From the NCBI RefSeq assembly GCF_008180725.1, contig NZ_VTEV01000008.1, positions 62,001 to 126,000 on the forward strand: a stretch of DNA of 64,000 nucleotides. The letters are read 5' to 3'. The notes under the pieces were generated by a model. It was not told the DNA's origin. It saw only the letters and a list, made by a program, of their open reading frames with translations, and did no database searches. The DNA comes from Sutcliffiella horikoshii. GTDB taxonomy: Bacteria > Bacillota > Bacilli > Bacillales > Bacillaceae_I. Shown piece by piece: positions 19,523-28,550 of this stretch (the first letter of the stretch is position 1; each line of letters begins with the position of its first letter). The translations under genes were made by a program, and so were the position numbers.

Positions 19523-20434
19523 ATGATATATACCATTACATTGAATCCTTCCATTGATTATGTAATAGAGGTGGAAGGGTTTGAAGAAGGTACCATAAAT
19601 AGAGCCAACAAAACACATTATTATCCCGGTGGTAAAGGTATCAATGTTTCCAGAGTCTTAAAAAGGCTCGGTGCAGATACGAAGGCGCTAGGCTTTGCGG
19701 CAGGGTTTACCGGTAATTTTATAAAAGAGAAGCTAATAGAGGAACAAGTGGCGGTCAGGCTTTTAGAAGTGGATGGACATTCCCGTATCAATGTAAAACT
19801 GAAAGCGTATAAGGAAACAGAAATCAATGGAACTGGTCCTTTAGTAGATGATGATGCGGTGAAGAGATTGCTTCAACAGCTGAACCAGCTTTCAAGTGAA
19901 GATATCGTTGTACTTGCCGGGAGCATTCCAAGCACAGTTCCATCTAATATTTATGAAACGCTCATTCAAAAATGTCAGCAGCATGGAGCAAAAGTAGTAA
20001 TGGATACTGGAGGGCAAACATTAAAATCACTCCTTTCATACAAACCCTTCCTTATTAAACCAAACCATCATGAACTTGGTGATCTGTTTGACGTCACCAT
20101 TCAATCTCAAGGTGATGTCATCCATTACGCAGGCAAGATTCATAAACAGGGTGTCGAGAATGTGGTTGTGTCCATGGCTGGAGAAGGAGCAATTCTGTAC
20201 ACAAGGGATGGTGTTTATTCCGCAAAAGCGCCTGATGGGAAAGTGAAAAATTCCGTAGGTGCAGGGGACTCGCTTGTCGCCGGTTTCCTTGTGGGGTATG
20301 TAAACTCAAGGAAAAGTGAAGAAGCGTTGCGTTACGGAATTGCCTCCGGAAGTGCCACAGCATTTTCTCATGACCTTTGCGAAAAAACAGATGTTAATAG
20401 ACTGATAAATCTAGTGAAAATAGAAAAGTTATAA
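19523..20434 (+). CDS. fruK: 1-phosphofructokinase
   Basis: This PfkB-family kinase of 303 residues phosphorylates fructose-1-phosphate, the product of FruA, to fructose-1,6-bisphosphate. It opens with MIYTITLNPSIDYVI, carries the substrate motif GGKGINVSRVLKRLG and ends with the ATP and catalytic-base motif SVGAGDSLVAGFL. It lies between fruR and fruA in a tight operon. Confidence 0.95.
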   Translation: MIYTITLNPSIDYVIEVEGFEEGTINRANKTHYYPGGKGINVSRVLKRLGADTKALGFAAGFTGNFIKEKLIEEQVAVRLLEVDGHSRINVKLKAYKETEINGTGPLVDDDAVKRLLQQLNQLSSEDIVVLAGSIPSTVPSNIYETLIQKCQQHGAKVVMDTGGQTLKSLLSYKPFLIKPNHHELGDLFDVTIQSQGDVIHYAGKIHKQGVENVVVSMAGEGAILYTRDGVYSAKAPDGKVKNSVGAGDSLVAGFLVGYVNSRKSEEALRYGIASGSATAFSHDLCEKTDVNRLINLVKIEKL

Positions 20435-20448
20435 AGGGGGAAAGGATC

Positions 20449-22314
20449 ATGAAAATTACAGATTTACTAACAAAAGAAACAGTTACCCTTGAGTTAAGAT
20501 CAAGTAAGAAACCTGATGTTATTAAGGAATTAATTGACTCCTTGGATGGTGCAGGAAAGCTAGCAGACAAAGGGAAGTATGAAGAAGCAATCCTTGCCAG
20601 AGAGGCACAAAGTACAACTGGAATCGGTGAGGGAATAGCGATCCCGCACGCGAAAACGGATGCTGTGAGGACTCCGGCAATTGCATTTGGTGTGGCAAAG
20701 GCTGGAGTGGATTACGAGTCACTGGACGGCCTACCAAGTCGGCTGTTTTTTATGATAGCAGCAAGTGAAGGGGCCAACAACGAACACTTAGAAACTTTAT
20801 CTCGTTTGTCTTCAATGCTTATGGATATTGAATTCCGGAATGCATTATTAGCAGCATCATCTAAGGAGGAAGTTATCAGATTAATAGATAACAAGGAAAA
20901 GGAATTGTTTGAAGAGGAAAAAGTAGAAGCAGCTTCTTCTACTGACAAAGGGCTGATACTTGCAGTAACCGCCTGTCCCACTGGAATCGCACATACTTAC
21001 ATGGCGGCAGATGCGTTAAAGCAGAAAGCGAAAGAACTGGGTATAGAATTAAAGGTGGAAACGAATGGATCAAGTGGTGTGAAAAATCAACTGACCCAAG
21101 AAGAGATTGACAACGCTTCCGGAATTATCGTCGCTGCCGATAAGCAAGTAGAAATGGAACGGTTTAATGGCAAAAAGATTATTCAGGTACCTGTCGCTCA
21201 AGCAATCCGGAAGCCTGAGGAACTTTTATCAAAAGCAAGCCGTGGCGAAGGGGAAACATACAAGGGATCTGGTAGCTCAAGTACAGAAGGGAAAAAGGGT
21301 CGATCTGGTTTCTATAAGCATTTGATGAGCGGAGTTTCCAATATGTTACCGTTTGTTGTAGGAGGCGGTATTCTTATTGCTATTTCCTTCATGTTTGGAA
21401 TCAATGCATCAGATCCTAATGATCCTAGCTATCACTGGTTTGCTGAAGCTCTTATGACAATTGGGGGCGGGAATGCCTTTTACTTAATGATTCCTGTACT
21501 TGCTGGCTTTATTGCCATGAGTATTGCGGACCGTCCTGGATTTGCTGCAGGAATGGTAGGGGGTTTGATTGCATACACGGGTGAAGCTGGTTTCTTGGGT
21601 GGCCTAATTGCGGGTTTCCTTGCAGGTTATCTCGTTCTGGGTTTAAAGAAAGCTTTCAGTGGGTTACCAGCATCTCTCGAAGGGATTAAGCCTGTTCTCC
21701 TTTACCCATTATTCGGTATCTTTTTTACAGGAATAATCATGCTGCAATTGGTGACTCCTTTGAAAGCGTTTAATCAAGGGTTGACATCTTGGTTAGGTGA
21801 TTTAGGCTCTGGAAATTTAGTTGTGTTAGGAATTATATTAGGTGCCATGATGGCCATTGATATGGGTGGACCTATAAACAAAGCGGCCTTCACATTCGGT
21901 ATCGCGATGATTGATGCAGGAAACTACGCACCGCATGCAGCTATCATGGCAGGGGGAATGGTGCCTCCATTGGGTTTGGCCCTTGCTACAACCATCTTTA
22001 GAAATAAATTCAATAAACAAGAGAAGGAAGTAGGAAAAACATGTTATGTCATGGGGGCTTCCTTTATCACAGAAGGAGCTATTCCATTTGCAGCTGCCGA
22101 TCCATTACGTGTCATCCCTTCTGCGGTGGTAGGTTCTGCTGTAGCCGGTGCGCTGGCCATGTTATTTGGAATTGGCCTTCCTGCGCCTCATGGTGGAATC
22201 TTTGTTATTCCGATTGTAACCGGTGGAATCTTCATGTATGTGTTAGCAATCTTGGTAGGAGCTATTGTGACAGCTGTCATGGTGGGGTTGCTAAAAAGAA
22301 AAGTCACTGTGTAG
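20449..22314 (+). CDS. fruA: PTS fructose transporter subunit IIABC
   Basis: This 621-residue protein imports fructose and phosphorylates it to fructose-1-phosphate. Domain IIA (residues 1-150) has the phospho-acceptor His67 in IAIPHAKT, IIB (about 168-265) has the phospho-Cys176 in AVTACPTGIAHTYMAADAL, and IIC (about 290-615) is the membrane permease. IIA-IIB-IIC in one chain is the usual Bacillus FruA order. It ends the fruRKA operon. Confidence 0.95.
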   Translation: MKITDLLTKETVTLELRSSKKPDVIKELIDSLDGAGKLADKGKYEEAILAREAQSTTGIGEGIAIPHAKTDAVRTPAIAFGVAKAGVDYESLDGLPSRLFFMIAASEGANNEHLETLSRLSSMLMDIEFRNALLAASSKEEVIRLIDNKEKELFEEEKVEAASSTDKGLILAVTACPTGIAHTYMAADALKQKAKELGIELKVETNGSSGVKNQLTQEEIDNASGIIVAADKQVEMERFNGKKIIQVPVAQAIRKPEELLSKASRGEGETYKGSGSSSTEGKKGRSGFYKHLMSGVSNMLPFVVGGGILIAISFMFGINASDPNDPSYHWFAEALMTIGGGNAFYLMIPVLAGFIAMSIADRPGFAAGMVGGLIAYTGEAGFLGGLIAGFLAGYLVLGLKKAFSGLPASLEGIKPVLLYPLFGIFFTGIIMLQLVTPLKAFNQGLTSWLGDLGSGNLVVLGIILGAMMAIDMGGPINKAAFTFGIAMIDAGNYAPHAAIMAGGMVPPLGLALATTIFRNKFNKQEKEVGKTCYVMGASFITEGAIPFAAADPLRVIPSAVVGSAVAGALAMLFGIGLPAPHGGIFVIPIVTGGIFMYVLAILVGAIVTAVMVGLLKRKVTV

Positions 22315-22324
22315 TTCTGAAAAG

Positions 22325-22354
22325 AAAGTGGTGGGATATCCCATCACTTTTTTC
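22325..22354 (+). terminator. Terminator of the fru operon
   Basis: AAAGTGGTGGG and CCCATCACTTT pair with one wobble around a short loop, followed by T residues. Confidence 0.8.
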
Positions 22355-22442
22355 CATTAAACTTTCAAACACATTCATGGTTAGCGACTTCATAACCATT
22401 CTATATAATAAAAGTAATACATGAAGGAAAGAAGGAAACAGC

Positions 22443-23945
22443 ATGCTTAAAGATGCAATAGTTATCGGAACTGGCTTTGGTGGAATTACAGCAGCAGCTC
22501 TTCTTGCAAAAGCAGGGTACGATGTTCTGACACTTGAAGCTGCAAGCGAGCTTGGTGGGTGTGCGAGCAAATTTGAGCGTTCAGGTTACCGGTTCAGTGC
22601 AGGTGCAACAGTTGGCATGGGTTTTGAAGAAGGTGGGATGCTAAAAAGACTTTTTGAAGAGCTGGATGCCCCAATTCCCCCAATGAGAAAACTTGATGAA
22701 ATAATGAATGTGTACCTTCCTGACCGGACGGTTACTTATTTCTCAGATAAAGAGAGATGGTATAAAGAAGTCATGGATAAATTTGAGTGTGATCAAGACC
22801 GTATCCATGCATTTTTTGAAGAAGTATTTAAGGTAGCCGAGATATTGCAGAAATTTGTAGAGAAACGGGCTATCTTTCCACCAGCCACTGTTTCAGAATT
22901 CTTTGTGTTATTAAGAAGTTTGGATGTAAAACTTCTAGGGTTGGCCCCATATTTAACTCAATCATTACAAGACCGACTATCCAAATACGGTTTAACTAAA
23001 AACAAGCCGTTTATGACGTTTATCAATGGTCAGCTGATGGATAGTGTTCAAACGACAGCTGCTTCCAGTCCTTCTTTGTTAGGTTATATGGCATTAAGTA
23101 TTTTTCATAAAGGAGCATTTTACGTGGAGGGTGGCCTTGCTTCTATCATCCATGCCTTAGCGGAAAACTATCATACTTCTGGCGGGGAAATGCGCCTGCG
23201 ACATAAAGTGGTCAGTATAGCCAAACAGGGGGATGTCTGGACGGTTATGACGAAACGTGGACAGGTATTCAGAACAAAGCAGGTGATTATGAATGCCCCG
23301 GTTCATAATATATTTTCGTTGTTGGAGCCTGAGTTGCATATTGATTTACCTTTAAAAGAGGAGAAAGAAAAACAAAAATATGCTTGGGGAGCTTTTACGC
23401 TTTATATTGGAGCAGATCCCTCATTCTTGATACCTGAATCAAGTTCCATTCCTTTTCACCAATTTATCTCATCCTATGAATCCCCTTTATCAGAAGGGAA
23501 TCAATTCTTGTTTTCAATGTCACAAGAAGGAGATACAAAGTTCGCACCAATAGGAAAAAGATCCATTACTATCTCTACCCATACAAATGTGGACAAATGG
23601 TGGGATAGGGAAAAGTATGACAGTAGAAAAGAAGAATACATGGAAAGAATAATTGATTCTATTGATAAGAGGTTCCCGAGTTTCTCTTCTAAAATTGATA
23701 TAAAGATGGCGGGAACTCCCGTTACTTTTAAGCGCTATACCCAACGAGCAGATGGAAAGGTAGGCGGTTATATTCCTTCGGGTAAGTATAGTTTATTGAA
23801 AAATTACTCTCCAAACTCTCGTGTGGATGGGCTATGGTTTTGTGGAGATACCGTTTTTCCAGGAGCAGGTTCATTAGGAAGTAGCTTGAGCGGCTGGATG
23901 GTGGCTGATGCAATAAAAGGAAAGCACCCTAGTTACGGCATGTGA
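22443..23945 (+). CDS. CrtI-like FAD-dependent oxidoreductase
   Basis: This 500-residue flavoprotein belongs to the phytoene desaturase / carotenoid isomerase superfamily. The FAD site is VIGTGFGGITAAALLAKAGYDV, followed by ELGGCASKF and, at the C-terminus, GLWFCGDTVFPGAGSLGSSL. No carotenoid gene is nearby, so desaturation or isomerisation of a carotenoid is not supported and the substrate is open. It stands alone between the fru operon and a converging DUF421 gene. Confidence 0.8.
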   Translation: MLKDAIVIGTGFGGITAAALLAKAGYDVLTLEAASELGGCASKFERSGYRFSAGATVGMGFEEGGMLKRLFEELDAPIPPMRKLDEIMNVYLPDRTVTYFSDKERWYKEVMDKFECDQDRIHAFFEEVFKVAEILQKFVEKRAIFPPATVSEFFVLLRSLDVKLLGLAPYLTQSLQDRLSKYGLTKNKPFMTFINGQLMDSVQTTAASSPSLLGYMALSIFHKGAFYVEGGLASIIHALAENYHTSGGEMRLRHKVVSIAKQGDVWTVMTKRGQVFRTKQVIMNAPVHNIFSLLEPELHIDLPLKEEKEKQKYAWGAFTLYIGADPSFLIPESSSIPFHQFISSYESPLSEGNQFLFSMSQEGDTKFAPIGKRSITISTHTNVDKWWDREKYDSRKEEYMERIIDSIDKRFPSFSSKIDIKMAGTPVTFKRYTQRADGKVGGYIPSGKYSLLKNYSPNSRVDGLWFCGDTVFPGAGSLGSSLSGWMVADAIKGKHPSYGM

Positions 23946-23966
23946 TTTTGCCTTCCGGGTGCTTTA
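23931..23966. terminator. Hairpin at the CrtI-like gene 3' end
   Basis: AAAGCACCC and GGGTGCTTT form a 9-bp stem overlapping the stop codon, with a short T-rich tail. It probably serves both converging genes. Confidence 0.5.
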
Positions 23967-23975
23967 CTTTAGTAG

Positions 23976-24686
23976 TTATTCCTTATCTACTGGAGAAGGG
24001 ATGTTATCGTCATAATAGTCGAAATAAAGGTATCCGTTAGAGGAACGTACCGCATAAAAAATATTATCTAATTTGATACTCCGTTTTCTTACCTCTCCTT
24101 TCAGCCATTCGATGGAAAGGGCATGTTCCTCCAAATTTTTATTAATAATCTTTCCATCCATAATTAGTTCAATGGGCAATCCACTTTCACTTGTGGGCTG
24201 AAGTTGAAGATCCTTGGGGGTTACATCCCTGTACAATGGCTTTTTTAATACTGTCAAGGTTCCATTCGGTTCAACCATTGCATATAATACTTCTCCTATT
24301 TCAAAAACATCCTTTTCCCTTAGTTGCTGGTTTAAATAATCAAGAGTATATCTCATCTTTCTCATGTTTTCTTCCAGGATTTTGCCGTCTTGGATGATAA
24401 CGGTTGGGTCACCAGCAAGAAACTTTCGAGCTTTTCTGCTTTTCATCGAGATATATGCAGTAACAAATAGAATAAAAATGAACATAAAGAGTGAAATAAG
24501 GAAATGGTGAATATCAATCGTGAGATTAAAAGCTAAGTTCGCTGTAATCGCCCCTAAGGAAATTCCTGCAATAAAATCAAATAATGTCATTTGTGAGATG
24601 GTTTGCTTTCCTAATATTCTTGTTCCTATCAGAAGGGTACTAAAGGCGAGAATGGAGCGTAAGACAACTTCGAAGTGTTCGGGCAT
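23976..24686 (-). CDS. DUF421 family membrane protein (YetF/YcaP type)
   Basis: This 236-residue protein has three N-terminal membrane helices including ILGKQTISQMTLFDFIAGISLG, then the cytosolic DUF421 domain with DPTVIIQDGKI and MDGKIINKNLEEHAL. Bacillus genomes carry several such paralogues, some linked to the spore. The specific role is unknown. It starts with ATG behind AAGGAGATGA. Confidence 0.88.
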   Translation of the reverse strand: MPEHFEVVLRSILAFSTLLIGTRILGKQTISQMTLFDFIAGISLGAITANLAFNLTIDIHHFLISLFMFIFILFVTAYISMKSRKARKFLAGDPTVIIQDGKILEENMRKMRYTLDYLNQQLREKDVFEIGEVLYAMVEPNGTLTVLKKPLYRDVTPKDLQLQPTSESGLPIELIMDGKIINKNLEEHALSIEWLKGEVRKRSIKLDNIFYAVRSSNGYLYFDYYDDNIPSPVDKE

Positions 24687-24794
24687 GAATTCATCTCCTT
24701 AGCGAAAGGCTTAGAGTTTTATTCCATTAGTATGGACATTAACAGGTTTGATTAAAAACTTTGCACCATAGTGTATAAATTATGCACTAACAAA

Positions 24795-24826
24795 ACAACC
24801 GACTTCTCGTGTGAGAAGCCGGTTGT
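24795..24826 (-). terminator. Hairpin downstream of array 3
   Basis: ACAACCGACTTCTC and GAGAAGCCGGTTGT form a stem with one mismatch. The T-rich tail is on the minus strand, so it could end the chrA transcript after array 3. No plus-strand gene would use it. Confidence 0.55.
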
Positions 24827-24898
24827 TATTCTTCACTATTTGTGTAATGACTTTCTATGGCAACAAAAAATTTCAACCAGTGTCTTGGTAGAGTTGTA

Positions 24899-25366
24899 AT
24901 GACTACCGGAAGAGGTGAAAACCCGTGAACATTGTCCTCATAGGGAAGCAATGACGCCCGGAGAAGGTGAAAACTCGAGAACATTGTCCTCATAGGGAAG
25001 CAATGACGCCCGGAGAAGGTGAAAACTCGAGAACATTGTCCTCATAGGGAAGCAATGACGCCCGGAAGAGGTGAAAACCCGTGAACATTGTCCTCATAGG
25101 GAAGCAATGACGCCCGGAGGAGGTGAAAACTCGAGAACATTGTCCTCATAGGGAAGCAATGACGCCCGGAGAAGGTGAAAACTCGAGAACATTGTCCTCA
25201 TAGGGAAGCAATGACGCCCGGAGAAGGTGAAAACTCGAGAACATTGTCCTCATAGGGAAGCAATGACGCCCAGAGTAAGTAAAATTCCGTAAACATTGTC
25301 CTCATACGAGAGCAAAGAAGCCCGCTAGTAGTGAAATCCCCCAAACATTGTGCTCATAGGCAAAAC
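24899..25366 (+). repeat. 52-bp tandem repeat array 3 (9 units)
   Basis: Units begin at 24899 and every 52 bp to 25315. The consensus opens ATGACGCCCGG, has a centre rich in A and G, and ends TTGTCCTCAT before a nine-base linker. The last two units are decayed. Only the ATGA...TCAT frame and the purine-rich middle resemble the other arrays, yet the unit length is the same. It lies between the chrA stop and a minus-strand hairpin, so it may be transcribed as chrA 3' UTR. Confidence 0.95.
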
Positions 25367-25390
25367 TCCATGCATCTCACATTCCATTAA

Positions 25391-26578
25391 TCAAAGCAAC
25401 AATCCCATCAATGTTCCTCCAATGGCACCTGTTAATACAATCATCCAAGGTGGAAGCTTCCAATAGACAAGCATGCTGAACAAAATAGCTGCAAAAGCAA
25501 AATCAATGGGAGCTAAAATCGAGCTAGTCCAAATGGGAAAGTAGAAAGCAGAAATCAAAATTCCAACAACTGCAGCATTTACTCCCATTAATGCAGCTTT
25601 CACTTTGGAATTACGACGCAAGGAATCCCAAAATGGCAATGTACCAAGAATCAATAGGAAGGCAGGAAGGAAGATAGCGAATGTTGCTAACAGTCCACCC
25701 TTCCAGCCATCAATGACTGCACCGATATAAGCGGCGAATGTAAATAACGGACCAGGGACTGCCTGCGCAGCACCATACCCAGCAAGAAATGCTTCTTCAC
25801 TAATCCAACCAGTTGGAACAAATTCGCGCTCTAGTAAAGGAAGAACAACATGCCCTCCACCGAATACTAAGGATCCAGATCGGTAGAAGCTATCAAACAG
25901 TGCCACCCAATTCAAAGAAGTAGGTTCTCTTAAAATAGGTAACAAAATTAGGAGACCGAAGAATAGAGTTAAACAAATTACTGCTAAACGCTTGGAGATT
26001 GGAAACTCCATACGAGAGTCGTCCGCAGTGATATGTTGTTTAAATAAGAAAAAACCAATGACAGCTGCAACAAGTATTACTCCAACTTGGGAGAATGCGG
26101 TTTGCCACAATAAAGTAATTACTAGTGCAAATAATGCAATTGCTTTTCTTTTTAAATCTGGCGTCAAATTGTTTGCCATCCCTAAAATGGCATGAGCGAC
26201 AACAGCTACCGCGACAATCTTCAATCCATGAATCCATCCGGCATTACCTACGTCAAACCCCTGCAGGATGATAGCGAATATAATTAATGCTAAGACTGAT
26301 GGTAACGTGAATCCTAAAAAGGAAACAATGCCACCAAATACTCCTGCACGCATCACGCCAATTCCTATTCCAACCTGACTGCTCGCAGGACCAGGCAAGA
26401 ATTGACATAAGGCTACAAGGTCAGCATAACTTTTTTCATCTAACCATTTTCTACGGCGTACATATTCATTATGGAAGTAACCGAGATGGGCTACTGGTCC
26501 ACCGAAAGAAGTAAGACCTAGTCTTGTTGATACAATTAAGATTTCTAATAATGATATTAATTTGTTAGGTTTCTTCAT
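25391..26578 (-). CDS. chrA: Chromate transporter ChrA
   Basis: This 395-residue CHR-family membrane protein has two homologous halves, each with the family motif: LTSFGGPVAHLGYFHNEYV and FLPGPASSQVGIGIG in the first, GSLVFGGGHVVLPLLERE and AVPGPLFTFAAYIG in the second. ChrA proteins export chromate in exchange for protons. The start at MKKPNKL has the ribosome site GAAGGTGAT and overlaps the padR end by 14 bases, indicating translational coupling and a PadR-controlled operon. Confidence 0.93.
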   Translation of the reverse strand: MKKPNKLISLLEILIVSTRLGLTSFGGPVAHLGYFHNEYVRRRKWLDEKSYADLVALCQFLPGPASSQVGIGIGVMRAGVFGGIVSFLGFTLPSVLALIIFAIILQGFDVGNAGWIHGLKIVAVAVVAHAILGMANNLTPDLKRKAIALFALVITLLWQTAFSQVGVILVAAVIGFFLFKQHITADDSRMEFPISKRLAVICLTLFFGLLILLPILREPTSLNWVALFDSFYRSGSLVFGGGHVVLPLLEREFVPTGWISEEAFLAGYGAAQAVPGPLFTFAAYIGAVIDGWKGGLLATFAIFLPAFLLILGTLPFWDSLRRNSKVKAALMGVNAAVVGILISAFYFPIWTSSILAPIDFAFAAILFSMLVYWKLPPWMIVLTGAIGGTLMGLLL

Positions 26579-26894
26579 GTTGATCACCTTCTTTAATTTC
26601 TTTAAAAAGCTCATAAGCTTTGTTTCTTGCTTCCTTTAGAATCAGATTTCCTTTTTCTGTAGTGGTATAGTTTTTTCGGATTTTTCCCTCTACATTTAGG
26701 TCCTCCCTATGTAAAAGGCCGTCCTTTTCCATTGTGTGCAAGATAGGATACAATGTTCCAGCACTTATGGAGTATCCATGTTCCCTTAACTCTTCTAGCA
26801 TCCAGGCACCATATACTGGATGTTCTTTTGCGTGATGAAGAATATGGATTTGAATAAAACCGAGGAACAATTTTCTAAGTACTCTTTCTTCCAA
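26565..26894 (-). CDS. PadR family transcriptional regulator
   Basis: This 109-residue winged-helix repressor shows the PadR motif YGAWMLEELREHGYSISAGTLYPILHTMEKDGLL. Starting at the TTG that follows AAAGGAGGACG gives the usual length; the open frame extends 31 codons further without a ribosome site and across the operator. It overlaps chrA and probably represses itself and chrA until an inducer, possibly chromate-related, is present. Confidence 0.88.
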   Translation of the reverse strand: MEERVLRKLFLGFIQIHILHHAKEHPVYGAWMLEELREHGYSISAGTLYPILHTMEKDGLLHREDLNVEGKIRKNYTTTEKGNLILKEARNKAYELFKEIKEGDQHEET

Positions 26895-26940
26895 ATGACG
26901 TCCTCCTTTATGAAAAGATGGATTTAGTTTACGAAACACG

Positions 26941-26957
26941 ATATCGATTTTCGATAT
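26941..26957. promoter_or_regulatory. Candidate PadR operator
   Basis: ATATCGA-TTT-TCGATAT is a perfect inverted repeat about 50 bases before the padR start. On the minus strand it lies next to a possible promoter, TTGGGG-17-TATATT, whose -10 is just upstream of the palindrome. This arrangement suits autorepression. Confidence 0.6.
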
Positions 26958-27033
26958 TAATATATCACACTTTTTATTATGCCCCAATATTTAATGTGAA
27001 ATTTTACAAACCATTTACAAACTCTATGTAAAG

Positions 27034-27062
27034 TTGACGTTTTCAGCCTAATCGGCTAGAAT
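27034..27062 (+). promoter_or_regulatory. Sigma-A promoter of the Mn2+ riboswitch unit
   Basis: TTGACG and TAGAAT are separated by 17 bases, with the riboswitch beginning about 25 bases after the -10. Confidence 0.7.
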
Positions 27063-27087
27063 AAACATAATATAATCACGTTTATCC

Positions 27088-27251
27088 CAAAGGGGAGTAG
27101 CTTTTTCAGCAAAGTCGTCATTACGGGACATGATGTCCTCGGCTTTGTTGGCAACAATGCGTTGTTAGCGAGACCTTTGTCAGCTTCATTAATCTGGCAA
27201 AGGTCTGTTGTATAGAGGGACCTTTCGCCATTATGGTGAAGGGTCTTTTTC
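27088..27251 (+). promoter_or_regulatory. yybP-ykoY (Mn2+) riboswitch with terminator
   Basis: AAAGGGGAGTAGC, GTCGTCATTACG, CGGCTTTGTTGGC and GCGAGACCTTTG appear in the order of the yybP-ykoY aptamer, which senses Mn2+. AGACCTTTG (27171) can pair with CAAAGGTCT (27198), and AAAGGTC can instead pair with GACCTTT (27219), which is the left arm of the terminator ending in TTTTT at 27250. If Mn2+ locks AAAGG (27089) onto CCTTT (27174), AAAGGTC is freed to break the terminator, so the gene would be switched on by Mn2+. Confidence 0.9.
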
Positions 27252-27280
27252 ATTGGGATAAAATTTGGGAGGTCACAACA

Positions 27281-27391
27281 ATGATTAAAAAACTCTTTAA
27301 AGCATTTATTTTGAAAGAAGGCGCAAAGATTGCGAAAAAGAAGGTCTTGCCAGTGGTAATGAAAGAAGTAAAAAAACGAATGAAGAAATAG
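27281..27391 (+). CDS. 36-residue cationic peptide behind the Mn2+ riboswitch
   Basis: The ATG has a strong ribosome site (GGGAGGT) and the frame ends in TAG inside the ribosome site of the next gene. The product begins MIKKLFKAFILKEG and ends KEVKKRMKK, a very basic amphipathic helix with a hydrophobic start. I do not recognise it. It is the first gene of the riboswitch transcript. A membrane-binding or small regulatory peptide is possible but unproven. Confidence 0.6.
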   Translation: MIKKLFKAFILKEGAKIAKKKVLPVVMKEVKKRMKK

Positions 27392-27402
27392 GAGGGATTT
27401 AT

Positions 27403-27840
27403 ATGCGTAAAGTTATCATTACATTTGCATTGTTATCATCTATTCTATTAAGCGGTTGTTCTGTTTTGGAAGAAGTTAATAGTTCATTGGAATATGTCAA
27501 CGAAGCAACGGAGCATATTAATACTTGGAAGGACTTTGGAGAGGAAGCACCTCAAATGATCCAAGATGCAGCTACAGATGTCAATGCAAAGGAAGAATTG
27601 GAAACGAGACTAAATGAAATGCTTGTTGAAATAGATGAATTTAATAACACCGAGGCTCCAGCTATCGCAGAAAGTGTTCATCAACAGATTGTAGATAAAA
27701 ATCAAGAACTTAAAAATGTAATCGAAAACGCTATGGTAGATGGGGAAGTGGCACTTGAGAAACTGCAAGATTCCGAGCTTTACACCTTAATTAATGAAGT
27801 GACAACAATGATGAACCTCTTGGAGGAATTAGGGTCTTAA
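27403..27840 (+). CDS. DUF6376-type lipoprotein
   Basis: The 145-residue product has a lipoprotein signal peptide with lipobox LSGC, so the mature protein is anchored to the outer face of the membrane by Cys19. The remainder is acidic and almost wholly helical (EEVNSSLEYVNEATEHINTW), consistent with a coiled-coil bundle. It looks like the DUF6376 family. With the peptide upstream it forms the Mn2+-riboswitch unit; it may correspond to the yybP-type gene of Bacillus, which I cannot verify. Confidence 0.65.
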   Translation: MRKVIITFALLSSILLSGCSVLEEVNSSLEYVNEATEHINTWKDFGEEAPQMIQDAATDVNAKEELETRLNEMLVEIDEFNNTEAPAIAESVHQQIVDKNQELKNVIENAMVDGEVALEKLQDSELYTLINEVTTMMNLLEELGS

Positions 27841-27867
27841 TGTATCTAGGAGAGTAGGGGATGCCAG

Positions 27868-28509
27868 ATGAGGGGAACTACAGAAATTGACATTTCTTAT
27901 CAGCAACTTGCAGATTCTGTTGTTTTTAAGCGAACTCCTAAAAATGTTGTAGTTGATTCTTTCAACGATCAGCAGCTGACTATAGCCGGTTCTGGTAGAA
28001 GTGCATATGTTTTTAAGCTTAAGAATGCAGAAAAAGTGCTAAAAGTGTTCTACCCTCCTTTTGAACATTTAGCTAAAAGAGAAGCGAAAATATACGATAA
28101 GCTAAAGGGAATCCCTTTCTTTCCTGTGATGCATGCCTCAGGGGAGAATTATATAGTCATTGACTTTATAGAAGGATCTACTCTGTTTGAATGCTTGGTA
28201 ATGGGAAAGCATATCGAGGAGAATGTGTTGAAGGAAGTAGATCATGCCATTTTGTTAGCAAAAAACAGAGGGCTAAATCCATCCGACATCCATCTCCATA
28301 ACATACTTATTAACCCGGATGGAAAGGTAAAGCTTATTGATGTGGTGCGTTTTGAACAGGATAAACATTGTACTCAATGGAATGATTTAAAGAGAGGGTA
28401 TTATAAATATTATAAAAAGAGGATATTTCCAAAAAAATTACCTTCTAGGTTATTATTGTTGATTGCCTATTTTTATAAAAGAGACCTTTTAAATAGGTTT
28501 GTAACGTAA
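27868..28509 (+). CDS. Kinase-like protein (YrzF type)
   Basis: This 213-residue protein has a shortened protein-kinase fold: a glycine loop in AGSGRSAYVFKL, the ATP-binding Lys in VLKVF, a hinge in YIVIDFIEGSTL, a catalytic-loop-like segment DIHLHNILIN (HLHN rather than HRDxxxxN) and KLIDVVRF in place of DFG. It resembles B. subtilis YrzF, a putative Ser/Thr kinase of unknown target. Its terminator was split by the mobile element that follows. Confidence 0.75.
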   Translation: MRGTTEIDISYQQLADSVVFKRTPKNVVVDSFNDQQLTIAGSGRSAYVFKLKNAEKVLKVFYPPFEHLAKREAKIYDKLKGIPFFPVMHASGENYIVIDFIEGSTLFECLVMGKHIEENVLKEVDHAILLAKNRGLNPSDIHLHNILINPDGKVKLIDVVRFEQDKHCTQWNDLKRGYYKYYKKRIFPKKLPSRLLLLIAYFYKRDLLNRFVT

Positions 28510-28530
28510 GTAAGGTTTGTAACGTAAGTA
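28495..28530 (+). repeat. 18-bp tandem duplication over the kinase-like gene stop codon
   Basis: AGGTTTGTAACGTAAGTA occurs twice, perfectly, with the gene's TAA in the first copy. It lies immediately before the left half of the split terminator and looks like a slippage duplication. Confidence 0.85.
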
Positions 28531-28550
28531 GGGCCGTTCCTGGTGAAATA
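28530..28550 (+). other. Left half of a split terminator plus left target duplication
   Basis: AGGGCCGTTCC (28530-28540) is the left stem arm; its partner GGAAGGGCTCT followed by T residues lies at 33011, beyond the mobile element. The arms pair over 11 positions with one G-G mismatch and one G-U. TGGTGAAATA (28541-28550) is the terminator loop and is repeated at 33001. Confidence 0.85.

Noticed and set aside
28495-28530. 18-bp duplication as the target duplication of the transposon
   Set aside because: Both copies lie on the left side of the element; the true flanking repeat is the 10-mer at 28541 and 33001.
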